Source: Siphonodentalium dalli (lineage: Eukaryota; Mollusca; Scaphopoda; Gadilida; Siphonodentaliidae). Taken from it: a DNA stretch of 64,000 bases. Made by a program: the position numbers and the translations under genes. Location of the stretch: the NCBI GenBank assembly GCA_032622095.1, contig CP136061.1, positions 51,041,762 through 51,105,761 on the forward strand, written 5' to 3'. This document shows positions 1-11,360 of this stretch, in pieces. Under the pieces are notes generated by a model. The model was given only the letters and a program-made list of their open reading frames with translations, did no database searches and was not told the origin of the DNA. The stretch's first letter is position 1, and the number at the start of each line of letters is the position of its first letter.

Positions 1-1299
1 AACATTTAACAGAAAACTATAAGGTGAGATTATGTCGCCCTGCCGATAACCACGGTTTAGATGAGAGCTCTGAGATATATGTCCATTTATCAGAATAGAT
101 GAGTTGATATTTGTGTAAAAAGTAGATATCCATTTCTTTATGTCATCACCAAAAGGTTAAGGCATTTAATTATAAATTCCCATGATACTGAGTCAATTGC
201 AGTGTTCGCGCTGTCGGTAGCCAAAGTGGCCAATGGTTACTTTTTTCGGATATTTTTCGAAAGTGGCCACAAAAGTTTTCATTTGGCAAATCTGTTGGCC
301 AAACTGTTTGTCGCCACAAATGGAGAGATAAATCTAATTAAAAAAGCGCTGAACAGATTGGCGAAGTTAGGCGACGATATATCGCCGATTTTGGACATGC
401 GGGTTTCGTACTTCGGAAACATCATCCGTGATGGTTGTACAAAGGCGATTAATAATAGTCAAAAACCTTAATTTCAACTAATTTCCAAAAAACCTTTAGA
501 TTGTTTAGTTCATCCTCGTTCTTTTTGCGCTATCTTTTTCGTGTTTCTGCGAGTCGTATAGTCTCACCTCTTATATCCAATAAAAGTGTGTATAAAAATA
601 AACGTTCACTAATTTTACAGGTAGCATGGCTTTTATTATCTTATCTTATCTTCAGTTTATATTAGTATCGTAATTAATTCGTTATATTGTAGAATGTTCC
701 AATACTGCAGTCATTGTCATGAAGTAGCGAGGTGTTTAATTTCCAAATTTCTGTCAATTTTACTTAATTTTAATGTGAGAAATATTATCGAATGATCAGA
801 ACGGTATCCCGGTAATATGTGCTCCAACCAGACTGAGAATATATTCAGATATCATAAAGTAATCTAGTCTAGTCATTTTTATTGGAGACTTTTTCTCCAT
901 GTATATTTTTTTCGTTTTTGTTATTGACTCTCCAAGGATCTATCAGTTCGAGTCTGTCGACTTAAAAGTATCTGTAGACCTACCATATAGCTAACGTCAT
1001 TCTCAATTTGTCTATGGTTACATAGATTATTAAAAGTTTCCCCATTCATCTTTGACAGAATTATATATTTTGGAGTAGAGATTCTGGCTAAATAGAATTG
1101 TTACACCACGTGACTGAAATGAGAAGGGTGCCAATACTGTTTTGAAATCCAATTCAGCGGATATCATGTATCGTTCCATTTCTGTCGCTAAATGCTTGTC
1201 TTGCAGGCAGTATATTGAGTTCAGATTCTGTGCCCGTATATATCGGAACACGTCGCGGCGTTTCACTGACTGATTGAGACCTAGGCAATTTGAAGACAT
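1..1299 (-). pseudogene. L1-like LINE ORF2 fragment (endonuclease plus RT piece)
   Basis: Degenerate non-LTR retrotransposon read on the minus strand. A start codon at 1299 opens an apurinic-endonuclease-like domain containing NCLGLN, CLQDKH and SRGVTILFS (1299-1030). The C-terminal endonuclease part, with an RLDY-like and a GYHSDHSI-like segment, continues to about 760 in shifted frames. Bases 1-200 encode reverse transcriptase blocks including DSVSWEF and RGYRQGDIISP, with a frameshift in between. The N-terminal RT part is missing: about 270 bases of unrelated sequence (202-471) replace it. A second copy of the same family lies at 62458-63790. LINE class is clear; the L1-like clade is inferred from motif wording. 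Confidence 0.8.
202..471. other. Unexplained filler inside the LINE fragment
   Basis: This segment interrupts the LINE homology: the flanks match the other LINE copy but this stretch does not. It can be read as an open frame of 89 codons from a GTG, with no ATG and no recognisable domain. I treat it as inserted or filler sequence at a deletion junction, not as a gene. Confidence 0.4.
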
Positions 1300-2004
1300 C
1301 TTTTTGTAGACATAATGGACAACTAGCATGTGGACCACCGAAACATTGACATAGAAATACATAAGAAATCAGGTATAAATATATTTGGAAAAAATACAAC
1401 ATAATAATATATCAAGCCACTGGAATAAGAATCGTCCATACATATCATGCATACTAACATACAAACATACTGAATATACAACAAAAACAAAACAAAATTA
1501 AGTGAAATCCCATACGAAGCCTCCATAGACCATATTGTTGCACGGTCAATGATTCCGATGTTATGTGTTTTAGTGAAACTGTCATAGACCCATCTTTCGC
1601 ATATAAACATATAAATTGCATGAAAAAAGGCGACCCCGCAATAGTAAAAACTTCCCTCCTATTTCCCTTCTATCCTGTCTGGGAAAATATTTGAATACGC
1701 TTTGTTAAAACAGATGATGAATTTCTGTATTCGTAATAACAAAATTCCTAATGATTTCAGATTTCAAAACTTATCTTAGATTAATTGACCCTATCAATAT
1801 ACTCCCAGTAATTTCTGCACAAAGGAATAAAATGTACTTCACGCCAGATTACGGAATTATTGCAGCTATCTTCATCTGATCAATTCCAATAACTCTATAT
1901 CGGATAGTTATGAAGCACATGCGGCAATCAGTGCGAAGATGTATGTCATTACTTGTTCACGTGTTCCCATTACCAGTCTGAAAGAATGGAGATGTATCAT
2001 TCAC
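1300..2004. other. AT-rich sequence upstream of the LINE
   Basis: This lies 5' of the LINE ORF2 start on the minus strand and may hold its 5' untranslated region or a lost ORF1, but no ORF1 motif is visible. The short frames here lack recognisable domains. Confidence 0.4.
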
Positions 2005-2228
2005 TTTCTGGCATCCCAACAAACCCATGCATAAAACAATGTGAAATTATTCAAATTTGTTAAAATATGTAATACGTTTCTCGCATGTTTACCGGAGAGA
2101 GGCGCAGTAAGTTCTGTAATTTGTGCCCCCAATCCACTCATATTTTCCGTCTCCAAGAGTAACTGCATCTCATCTGGAAGCTTTTTGCTTCTTATGAACA
2201 GGGATAATAGACTTTCATTTATCATGTT
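2005..2228 (-). CDS. Possible internal exon, unknown protein
   Basis: An open minus-strand segment is bounded by a plausible acceptor (TTTACAG at 2229-2235) and donor (GTGAAT beginning at 2004). It encodes a helix-like stretch rich in Leu, Glu and Asn, including LLLETENMSGLG. No family is recognised. Its entry phase (0) does not match the exit phase (2) of the PAN exon at 2437-2653, so it is not the directly following exon of that gene as drawn. This may be a chance open frame. Confidence 0.25.
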
Positions 2229-2436
2229 CTGTAAATTTGGATTGATTGAGAAAAATATAAGTAATTATGCTCCGAATACTTTAATTGTTGTTAAGCGTCA
2301 GACGTTTTACATGCATGCATCATCATCAACATGGTTGGTGGTATTACACACAATAATCAGTCACCACTGCTTCATCGATGGTTGCTTTCATTGTATTGTT
2401 AATCATCAGATGTTTCACATACATGTATGTCTTTAC

Positions 2437-2653
2437 CAGCATGGTAGGTGACGATAAGACCACCCCTCGGCGACAACTGCGTCGTCGATGGTTGAGAAAC
2501 GTTGACACTCAGATGTCGCGGCATTGTAGTTGAATGACACACAAGCTGCACTATCTTCTTTGCACAGAGATGCACATTGGTACACACTCCATGCAACACC
2601 AGTCTGGAATGGTTTTACGGACGACTTCATGTTTCTGATAATCTTATACTGTC
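2437..2653 (-). CDS. PAN/apple-domain exon
   Basis: A minus-strand exon of 217 nt lies between an acceptor (ATTATAG, ending at 2654) and a donor (CTG/GTAAAG at 2437/2436). It encodes a PAN/apple-type segment: a WSVYQCASLC block, ACVSFNY, then ECQRFS and a Trp-Ser-Tyr near the end. The cysteine spacing matches PAN domains, which are extracellular carbohydrate- or protein-binding modules common in invertebrate secreted proteins. It enters in phase 1, matching the phase-1 exit of the F-lectin exon at 9623-9838 upstream on the same strand, so the two may be consecutive exons separated by about 7 kb. Domain assignment is good; gene structure is inferred. Confidence 0.6.
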
Positions 2654-5600
2654 CTATAATCGAAATAGACATAGGTGAACGGTATATCAATAAAGGTAAA
2701 ACGCTGCTGGCTACCTTACACTGTGAAATGTATATTTGAATAGATAACAAACATTCAAAATTCTTATAATAAATTGATATTAAGCAGTCTCACAACTCTG
2801 CATGTCTGATAAATTTGATTCACAAAGAGTCGTAGACGAGTTGTGAATCCAATCTATGAAACGAGTTTCATAAAATCTTAGATTCAAAAATATCGAATTG
2901 AAGATCTTTTTAGGGTAACAAAATCTTTAAAAGAAGCTTAAAATGAATACTTTTACATCTTTGTCTGAGACACTTCACAACCGTATACGACATTATTACG
3001 TGCTCAGGATTGCAAAGGGAAAATATAGTTGGACAAGAATTTTAATTATCGCTTATCATTACCATTACATAAATATAATATTTCCATTCCCCTGTCCGAC
3101 CCTTTCTACACGTAATGGCGAGGGCGTGAAACAAAAGGGGAGCAAATTTACTGAAGGCCCATTGGCTTGTTGTTTTGTCCCCTTTCCAATTCATCAATCT
3201 ATATCATATTGTCAAAAACTTTTGATAAATATTCATATATGTCACTTGTATTAGGATTATAATAAAATATGCTACACTAATTGGTACATAGAGGTAAATC
3301 AATTTGATTAATAACACTACAATCATATGTGCCACATAAGCAATGACCACAGCATCTAAACCACATGTATATATCCCTACTAAGGATGTCAGATGTTTGT
3401 CAAAGTCCAAATTAATTCATATATTGGCGAAGACACACATCCCCATGCCTTTACAATTCTTTTAATTCTTGAAAGTGGCATCTCAAAATAGGAATCCAAG
3501 AACAAGTTTTGAGTTGTGCATCCTGATCCACTATCCCAAACCGCGCATGGTTTCAATCAGAATATGACACACAGAGACGCTGAATTTCAGCGATATGTAC
3601 TCCGATTGCAGGGTATCTTTATCTATATAATTTGTGACGCCACATAATCATATTTTTGATGTTTAATGATGTGTTTGAAATTAAGAATACATGTCAATTG
3701 CGCCCAGTTAAAATGTCAATATTGTTATGTTTGTCTTGCCTGTTACACCTTCTTTTATCAGGTTGTGAAAATATGTTAAATTATGTTTCATCATTTTCAT
3801 TCTATTATGTTTATAATAAAGTGTGTTATTACATGACCTGAGTTAATCAAGACCCCTGCAAATAATCCCACAATCAGTTTAATTGGTTGTTATGGTTACA
3901 ACTAAATGTTCTTTCGATAATACCAAGACCAGACTGCACACAAGCCATAATCCCTGCACAAATTAACTAGATAAAACGATTGGCTGCATTGCCCTTGTCG
4001 GATCTTCTTGCCACCGAAAATACCAAGCCTAATCTTCCAATTCCCTTCAGATTATATATCCCCCGCTGTCGTATAGTTTAAATTCGAACGTAACATTTTC
4101 GATCCGGCATCGGAAATAATATTTTTACTATTTCTTGCAGAACCGGGTGAGGAATATAACAGTGGCCGGGTGTTGAACATTATATATCTCGTTATTATCT
4201 ATAAAATTGGTGACGTCAAAGTCAGATTTTAAGCTTGCATACAGTCGTAGTAATTGGCATCTATAACAATCCTTCCAGGTTTTTGTATTGTTTGAATAGT
4301 TCAATTATTTCCATGGCAACTGTTAAAAATGTTCACATAAATTAAATATTAAAATTCTAAACAAAACATTGAACAGTATGGAGCCAATCGCCCGTAGTAA
4401 CATGGTATATGACAAAATTATCTTCAACAAGACAATACAACCCTACCGGTCACAGCCAACTTCACAGGAAATTTATATTGAAATCACACAATTTTTTTTT
4501 TTAAAGAGAATAATGAATAATCAGCCAAATCGTTTTGATTGTTATTGATAAACCATGCTAGACATTCATCAGCGATAATAACGAACCAAAGCCGGACGCT
4601 TTGGGTCGTATATAGCCTATATCTGATTTTGTGACGTCACCAATTATTATCTAACACGACACTGCTGTTTTGAATTTTCGCGACCACCTTTGTCGCAAAG
4701 TAGATCGGTGGGCTTAAAGCATTAATATTGTAATCTGCAATAATTGTGTGTGTCTTCAAAATGAGTGGAGTTACTATCGAAATTATGTACAGTGAAGTTC
4801 ATTCATAGCGACGATTTACATTGTATTGAGAACAAATGACATTAACGACAGCACTGTCAAATATTTGCATTTGAGTGGTCTACAATATAAATCGCGCATG
4901 CAATGGAAAAATCTCAATCGCTCTGCCAGGGCGATATTTGTGACAATACTGGAATCGAACGCGAACGTTATATATCACTTTTAAATTATCCTAATATTAC
5001 ATAGTAAATACGTACATCGGATTATCCTTAGATATCCTTCTATTTCCATGAATCGACAAGGAACACATACTTATGAACAAAGCAGAAGATACTATCAGGT
5101 TATCGCGAATTCGGTCGATGATGAAAGCTACATGATGACGTTTTTCGTCGATTTTCGTAGAAATCGACATGATGACATGTTGTGAATGAAATGAACATGA
5201 CGAAATCGACAATCCGCTTCTTATAGTACGCATCTTAATCTGATTATGCACACAGTGTCAATAATATAATGGTTAATTTAAGTAATTACTCCCCTCTCGA
5301 CAAGCAACGTTTTAGCTTTTGAATACTTTCAGGTTGATGTTGGGAGTTTATATTTTATAATAGTGCTTTTAGAAGTTTTCGTTTTGGTTTTAGGTCTGAG
5401 ATGGTGAGCTCGTGTCCTGATGTATGATTGACCTAATTTATACCCACTCTTTCTTATGAACCCTTGCACGTTTCTGGGGTAATTAATCATAATCACACCA
5501 CGATATAAGACCTAAGTGAATCTTATTTGACGGGAATACGTATCTTTGAAATTATTTTTGTAAGATTAAAAAATAGCCACATATATATGTCATAGCTTAT

Positions 5601-6270
5601 GCTTGTGGTTTAGCTGTGGTTCGTTAGTTACGCTAGCGTATGTTCATATTAGAAGGACAACTTTTCCGAAAAGTCTCTATCAATTAATATAAGTTGTATT
5701 TGTACTATCTCATCACATCCGCAGGACAGTTGTAGAACAGAAATACGCCATAACGCATTCGGAGCGATCCAAAAGCGTACATAGAAGGACAACTCTATCT
5801 TGTTAGCACCCTCAATCAGGACATATTGCATCTTTAATACAGATTTCACCACTATCTTACGAGCGAAATAAACCACTTATTTTGCTTTTATAGACACACA
5901 CTATACCCAATATTTTAATCTGTATTTAATTAATAAAAAATGGCGATCTAGAGACTTGAAATGGGTCTTTATAGAAAAAATAGGGTGTTTTTGCAATTGT
6001 AGCACGAAGAGATAGACCATTGTAAAACCTTCTTGTGTTTTCATTTGTAAGCAATCGACACCCATTTGCAGTAACAGACGATGTAATCCATGTTACCTTA
6101 TTAACCATGCCTTATATAAAACCCCCTGGCAAAAACAGGTGTAAACCCCGAATGCGTTGTTATGGCATTTGTGTTGAAATATCAGACTATGTCTATAACA
6201 TTCTAACCCAGCCTGTTGTCAAGAACACTAGTGCGCCCATTTCTGCATTATTTGAATCCTAGTTACGCTC
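2654..6270. other. AT-rich non-coding stretch
   Basis: No coding frame with recognisable content was found on either strand. A palindromic CRE-type octamer TGACGTCA occurs at 4632-4639, with a related TGACGTCAAA near 4211. Both sit after an AT-rich TCTATAT-like run, possibly a weak dispersed repeat. The stretch could be intron of the lectin/PAN gene or intergenic. Confidence 0.5.
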
Positions 6271-6420
6271 TATATGTGTTTTCATTGTGGCGCGTGCCAT
6301 AAAACGGAACTTTTAGCACAACACTATGGGCTTATTTCAGAAAGTCCAACATGAAGCTATGTGAATATTTAGATCCAATGTGAACCTACATGTATTTGTA
6401 CGAGGATATTTTGACATGTT
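6270..6420. repeat. Dispersed repeat fragment
   Basis: The segment containing AAGTCCAACATGAAGCTATG and GATCCAATGTGAACCTA resembles 44890-45060, which has AAGTTCAATATGAAACTATA then GGTTCAATGTAAACCTA. The leading GTTTTCATTGTGGCGCG is also echoed near 43320 (TTTCCACTGTGGTCCGCGCC) and 44910. This is a low-identity family with three fragments in the window; its class is unknown. Confidence 0.45.
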
Positions 6421-6493
6421 AGATAAAGTAAAGACACTTGCTGGGGGAGAATGTGTACTGAGCACGTGTAAGGGGATGGTGGGTGACCAAATT

Positions 6494-7330
6494 TTCTGCA
6501 GCTGAAACAAACATTTCCTCCACACATTTCAAACTATGTTTGACATTAACCCTTTCAGTGCCAGGGGCCGATCTCATCGGCCCTAATTTACGATCTGTAA
6601 AATCGGTCCTAAAAAAATAAAATTAATTTGTTTTGTTTTTAGATTTTTTTTGGGTTGAATATTTTTTGGGAATGCTTAAGCATGCTATATCGAATTTAAA
6701 AACTGGATAAAACCTTAGGGGCATGTTATAACTCAAAACGATCGCCAAGTATTCATAGTACTAATTTTGATGCCCATGAAAAACGTAAGATTCCCTGGCA
6801 CTAAACCTACAAAATACGTCTGTTAAAGAATATAAGAAAAAATTATTAAAATTGTAAAAAATAATAACAAATGATGAAACATTATTAGGCCAATGCATTC
6901 TCTTGTATATGCGGGGCGACATATGGTCGACTCGCATATATAAGATAATTCATTGGCACAGGGTATATGGGTTGATACAAAAATCGGACTTGGCACTGAA
7001 AGGGTTAAAACTTAGAGATACGGTAACTCTGAAACCAAAGCTGCTTCTAGACAGTCTATATATATTGTATATTGTTGTACATTTTACTTATTACCCGGAA
7101 TATGTCAATCCAAACACAAATTACATGGGCATAAGTATTCACTGCCACGTCAAACTGAGATAATCACACACAACAACCTTAATATGTATTTGATAGGAAC
7201 ACAAACAAGTTGTGTAGATTCGAATATTCTTCCGTAATGTTTTTCTTTCGTGTTTCTAGGGTGTGGATATTGTCATCAAAAACGTGCCAAAACGGAAAAC
7301 AATAATTTGGTCCAGGGGTGGGTGGGGACC
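6494..7330. repeat. Segmental duplication, copy 1 (interrupted)
   Basis: Bases 6494-6545 and 7009-about 7330 together match 7767-about 8150. They share TTCTGCAGCTGAAACAAACA, the CACTGCCACGTCAAACTGAG block and the TAATGTTTTTCTTTCGTGTT block. The copy is split by the piggyBac-like MITE at 6550-7004. The open frames on the minus strand here are repeated in both copies and look fortuitous. Confidence 0.8.
6550..7004. mobile_element. piggyBac-like MITE
   Basis: A 455-bp element has perfect 14-bp terminal inverted repeats CCCTTTCAGTGCCA (6550-6563) and TGGCACTGAAAGGG (6991-7004). It is flanked by TTAA target duplications at 6546-6549 and 7005-7008. TTAA targets and CCY-type termini are the hallmark of piggyBac-superfamily elements. 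No transposase frame is present, so it is non-autonomous. The paralogous empty site lies in the second duplicate copy near 7821-7826, where the site has mutated to TTAC. Confidence 0.85.
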
Positions 7331-7766
7331 AAAAATGTCCAACGGTAATAAACTATCACGTGTCTGAACTTTTTTTCCGACGCCCCTGACTCTATCGATG
7401 CAGTTATATTGGATATTTTTTTACGTGTTCGCAGCATAACACAATGGCTGTTAGCGCTGCCAGTGGCTACTGCTGCCATTTAGCAGAAATCAATAAATGA
7501 CCTGAGAAATATAGAGACCAATAGCTTGAGAAGGTATTTTAAAACAGGATTAACTGTAGGAACAATTATGCACTTGCGACAAGTCTGATTCTGATCTCAA
7601 TGCGTTTTTCCCATAGTAAACACTACGATCGCATGTTGTCTCAACTAATTTCGCGTAAATTATAACAGATAGTATGCGTAAATGCAAATTTAGAGTTCGA
7701 TAACGTAGAGCAGATCCGAGCAATATAAGTGGAAGCTGGATGATCAGGAGGACCCAAAAGCAATGT

Positions 7767-8150
7767 TTCTGCAGCTGAAACAAACATTTCCTCCACACAG
7801 TTCAAACTATGTTTGACATTACAAATTAGTGATACTGTAACTCTGACATCAAAGCTGCCTCTAGACAGTCAATATATATTGTATGTTGTTGTAAATGTTA
7901 CTAACTGCCCGGAATATGACAATTCTATGTCTGTCCAAACACAAAATACACGACCATAAGGATTCACTGCCACGTCAAACTGAGATAATCACATACACTA
8001 ACCTTAATATATAGTTTATAGCAACACAAATACGTGGTCCACATTCTAATATTCTCCCGTAATGTTTTTCTTTCGTGTTTCTATGGGCTGGGTGCAGATA
8101 CTGTCGGAAAAAACTTGCCAAAAACGAAAACAATTTGGGTCCAGGTGTGG
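7767..8150. repeat. Segmental duplication, copy 2 (empty site)
   Basis: This copy matches 6494-6545 plus 7009-7330 without the inserted MITE. It shows that the duplication predates the MITE insertion or that this copy never received it. Confidence 0.75.
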
Positions 8151-8164
8151 TTGTGTCTCAAAAA

Positions 8165-8325
8165 GGCCACTGCACTAAATAAGTGCCACACCCACCCACA
8201 CCGCACACAGCACCACAAAGTGCCACGCTCACTTATAACTCACACTGCACTAAATAAGTGTCACGCCCACCCACACCGCACCACAAAGTGCCACGCCCAC
8301 TTATAACGCACACTACACTGAAATG
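8165..8325. repeat. Tandem repeat, about 75-bp unit, two copies
   Basis: CACTGCACTAAATAAGTG followed by a CA/CC-rich block ending in CACTTATAAC occurs twice in tandem. The second copy is slightly shorter (CACCGCACCACAAAGTGCCA shared). No coding meaning. Confidence 0.75.
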
Positions 8326-8329
8326 GGCA

Positions 8330-9622
8330 GCCCGTCTCCGTTGGCCGTACGATCTGTTCTTAATAGATTGAATCTGGGGTTTTTTACTTTTGATTTCTGT
8401 AGCGGTATTTTCTCACTACCAGCCAGTATTCACATTCAGACTACACGATACTATACCTGTCGGTGTCGGTGCCTAACACTCAGTCTAAACACATTTCGTA
8501 TACAGAGAACGTAGGCTATAAAAGACACTCTCTAAATGACATTAAATCTTCACGACACTTAGTCTACGCCACGTATAGCCTCTATGACAGTTGGTTTATG
8601 TGACAAGTTTAAATAATGATGACAGTATTACTGTATATAAGTTGTAAGGTACGGGAATGCCATTATTCATGGGCTTATACGCGACACGTTTGCTATTTAT
8701 CCGGACGTACATTACATAGTTTCTTATCATTGCAAGACCACATTGCCATAATCTGCCATATTACATTTTCATTTCGACGCGGATTTTCTATGACTGGTTG
8801 TATCGCTATAAATATGCTGAAAAAATCAGTACCATTTTTTAACATTAGAAGCGAAATCACATCAACAATGAGCAGACCAGAAGAATTCCTACGAAATGGA
8901 AGGAAGTACTTCACAATGGATAAACGTACATCAACAATCTGCGTGGTTACGTGATATTAATTACTCAATCTGAATGTCGTCTACATTTGGTCTAATTGTC
9001 ATATACCAATTGTTGTATAGGAATAATGTTGTGTAGACCATCAGTCGCGTAGACAAAATGTCGCATATAAAATGCTGAAAACCTTACTCGTATTAAAATT
9101 CGCTCAGTACTATTTTTCGCACAATTTTGAATTCGCGCACGCAAAATTCGTGCACCCTAGAAGCGAATTCAAAATGGAAAAAAAATATTTTCGTAAAACG
9201 GTAAAAGTCTTGGATTTGATGACAGTTTCAGTTCTCAGTCGTTTCTGAAGATACATGTGTATATTAAACACGATGAAGTGGATTTACAAACAAAAACAAT
9301 ATCATCAGTTTGTTGCAATGGTGGATTTTGATATGCACCAAATAATGATTTTGACATTGCATTTCTTTTAAGCATTTCAACGTCGTCGAAGTTACCATGG
9401 TTTGTACGTCACTCGGTATTGAGTAATGGTTTTGAATTTCTTATATTGGTTGACCAAATTTAAGAATATCGTTACACGATTATGCATACTTGTCTATTCA
9501 GTGTCTTCGCAAATTTAAATACGAGTAAGGTATCCACCAACTACTGCATAGACAAAACGTCATGTAGATGGAATGTCTTCAGAAGAAATGTGGATACCCA
9601 TGCATGTGACACGTGCATTCAC
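8330..9622. other. AT-rich non-coding stretch
   Basis: Nothing recognisable. The short frames on both strands around 8616-8954 overlap one another antisense and carry no domain signature. It may lie within the proposed intron between the F-lectin and PAN exons. Confidence 0.45.
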
Positions 9623-9838
9623 CTGGTCTGTCGTCGATCCATGGGTTGCCATACAATTCCACCTCGCACATGGTGTGAACTGCTGTATCGGTTGGTTCAA
9701 TCTTTTGCACCCTCACATATCTACCGATGGCATCTCCGTTACATGACTGGTTTAGTATGGCTCCGTGTGGAGCAGTCCCAGGATAGTGGTGACACCGGTC
9801 ATTGCACAGACCCCCGTCTCTATACGTCATGGACACGT
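9623..9838 (-). CDS. F-type lectin C-terminal exon
   Basis: A minus-strand exon of 216 nt has an acceptor CACAATAG (ending 9839) and a donor CCAG/GTGAAT (9623/9622). It encodes the C-terminal half of an F-type (fucolectin/F5-8C-like) domain: a Cys-containing segment, then GRYVRVQ and CEVELYG, the typical final strand of this fold. Entry and exit are both phase 1, which fits the exon at 31553-31758 upstream and the PAN exon at 2437-2653 downstream. F-type lectins bind fucosylated glycans and are expanded in molluscs. The family is confident; whether the three exons form one transcript is inferred. Confidence 0.75.
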
Positions 9839-10239
9839 CTATTGTGAAATTGTTGAGGGGATAGCATGGAACAGAACAATACCATTAATGTACACTCAAA
9901 AAAATCCTAATAATATTACAACAGTTTCTGATGTAATATCCATGTGTATATTCAGCGCACAGCATTTACAACAGTTACTGATGTTTCTTGCGCTGGATGG
10001 ATTATGTCCCTTTACGGTGGTCACGTGATTAGCCGCATGTGTTTCTTTTGCAGCCGACATTTTTGATGGATTTTATTCTACTTACAGCTGCTTCTAGGCT
10101 AAAATTCCGGGCCGTATACTGGTAAGTTTACTTATGTATGATCGCAATTTAGCATACAACTAACTTGCTCCAAAATGTTTGAGTGATTGATCAGCTAATT
10201 TATTGATATCTTGTTCAAATACCGCCGTTGTTTTTTGTT
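9839..10239. other. Non-coding
   Basis: AT-rich; nothing recognised beyond its position upstream of the F-lectin C-terminal exon, where it would be intron. Confidence 0.4.
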
Positions 10240-10446
10240 TCAATCAAGATTTTTCGACTTTCCCAATTTTAAAGTAAACATGTTAAATCAGACTAACAAT
10301 AGGACTGGAATACCCGCCCGAAGACGATCCACCCAAACTCATTTGCGGCAGGTTCTGATAAAAAATTAGCTTTAGTGACAAATTTTTATCAAAATCTTAT
10401 TCTGATTTAAAATTGGGAAAGTCGAAAAATCTTGATTGATACAAAA
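10232..10446. repeat. Foldback hairpin with 34-bp perfect arms
   Basis: Left arm 10240-10273 and right arm 10406-10439 are exact reverse complements. The match extends about 7 more bases outward with one mismatch, and the loop is about 130 bp. This looks like a small foldback or MITE-type element; no target duplication is obvious. Confidence 0.8.
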
Positions 10447-10489
10447 ATCTGTGGTGTTTCACTGTTTGGAACAACTTCAACACGATATA

Positions 10490-10860
10490 AAAAAATATCT
10501 GCGATAAATCGCAAACATCTTTAATTCTTTGCGCTAAAATACTTTGCGATATCTTTGACTGCGATAAATCACAAAAAAATTTGCGACACATACCTTTGCG
10601 ATCGCAAAGGTATAGATTATGTTAATTTGTTTGCGATTATCGCCAAGTATTTAAAATTTTTATTGCAAAGATGTTTGCGATTTTATTTAATCTATTATAT
10701 AAATTTGCAAATATTTTTCCGATTTTATTTAATATATTATACAAAATTGCAAATATGTTTGCGAATTAACGCGAATATGCTTGTGATGTTTGCGATTTAT
10801 TTTGCTAAGTATTTTGTGATCTATGGTAAAGATATTTGCAATTTATCGAAAGTTTTTTCA
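10490..10860. repeat. Degenerate TTTGCGAT-rich array
   Basis: The heptamer TTGCGAT, its reverse complement ATCGCAA and the variant GCGATAAATCGCAAA recur many times in an AT-rich background. These create short palindromes on both strands. The overlapping open frames are low-complexity and not credible genes. Confidence 0.7.
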
Positions 10861-11077
10861 TCAACATAAACAATGCACCTGTATTTGTGTGCTGAGCCGC
10901 CTTTTTGTTCATAGTAATAAGTATACAATATTAAATCAATGGAAGCGCTTTGTTGGGTTGAGTTTCTGGGTCAATAAGAATGGCTGCATACTTAAGGAGC
11001 TACATGTACATGTCTATGTATTTCATGTTTAAATAGTAGTTATATCAGTGTAGATGTACATTGTATGTTGTGTATTG

Positions 11078-11360
11078 TCGGGGCGGGGTGGTATATGGTC
11101 CAATGAGCACGGCACCGGTCACCAAGCTGTAGGACCTCCGCTCGTGACAGACGGGGGTTCAAATCCTATGTGGCGACCTCTGCTCCAACTTCTTGTCTGA
11201 AGAAAACTTTCCGATGATTGGTGGTTTACATATGATATGTGCAGACGGTGCATCGTGACTACCTATTGTAGGTGACTAACCACCACCAACAAATGATCTG
11301 GCCTCATTGTTATATCACCTTAGTTGTGGAAAGCGACATAAAAACCAAAATAAATAAATG
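11078..11360 (+). mobile_element. tRNA-derived SINE
   Basis: The 5' part is tRNA-like: an A-box-like region near 11090-11112 and a canonical B box GGTTCAAATCC at 11156-11166 preceded by GACGGG. About 190 bp of unrelated body follows, ending in AAGCGACATAAAAACCAAAA and an AATAAATAAAT tail, the tail style seen in molluscan SINEs. It is not a functional tRNA gene because no acceptor stem can be formed with a 3' partner. Confidence 0.8.

Noticed and set aside
9482-9847. 121-codon plus-strand frame
   Set aside because: It is antisense to the well-supported F-lectin exon on the minus strand.
11078-11180. Possible tRNA gene
   Set aside because: The B box is good, but no closed acceptor stem exists and the sequence runs into a SINE body with an A-rich tail.
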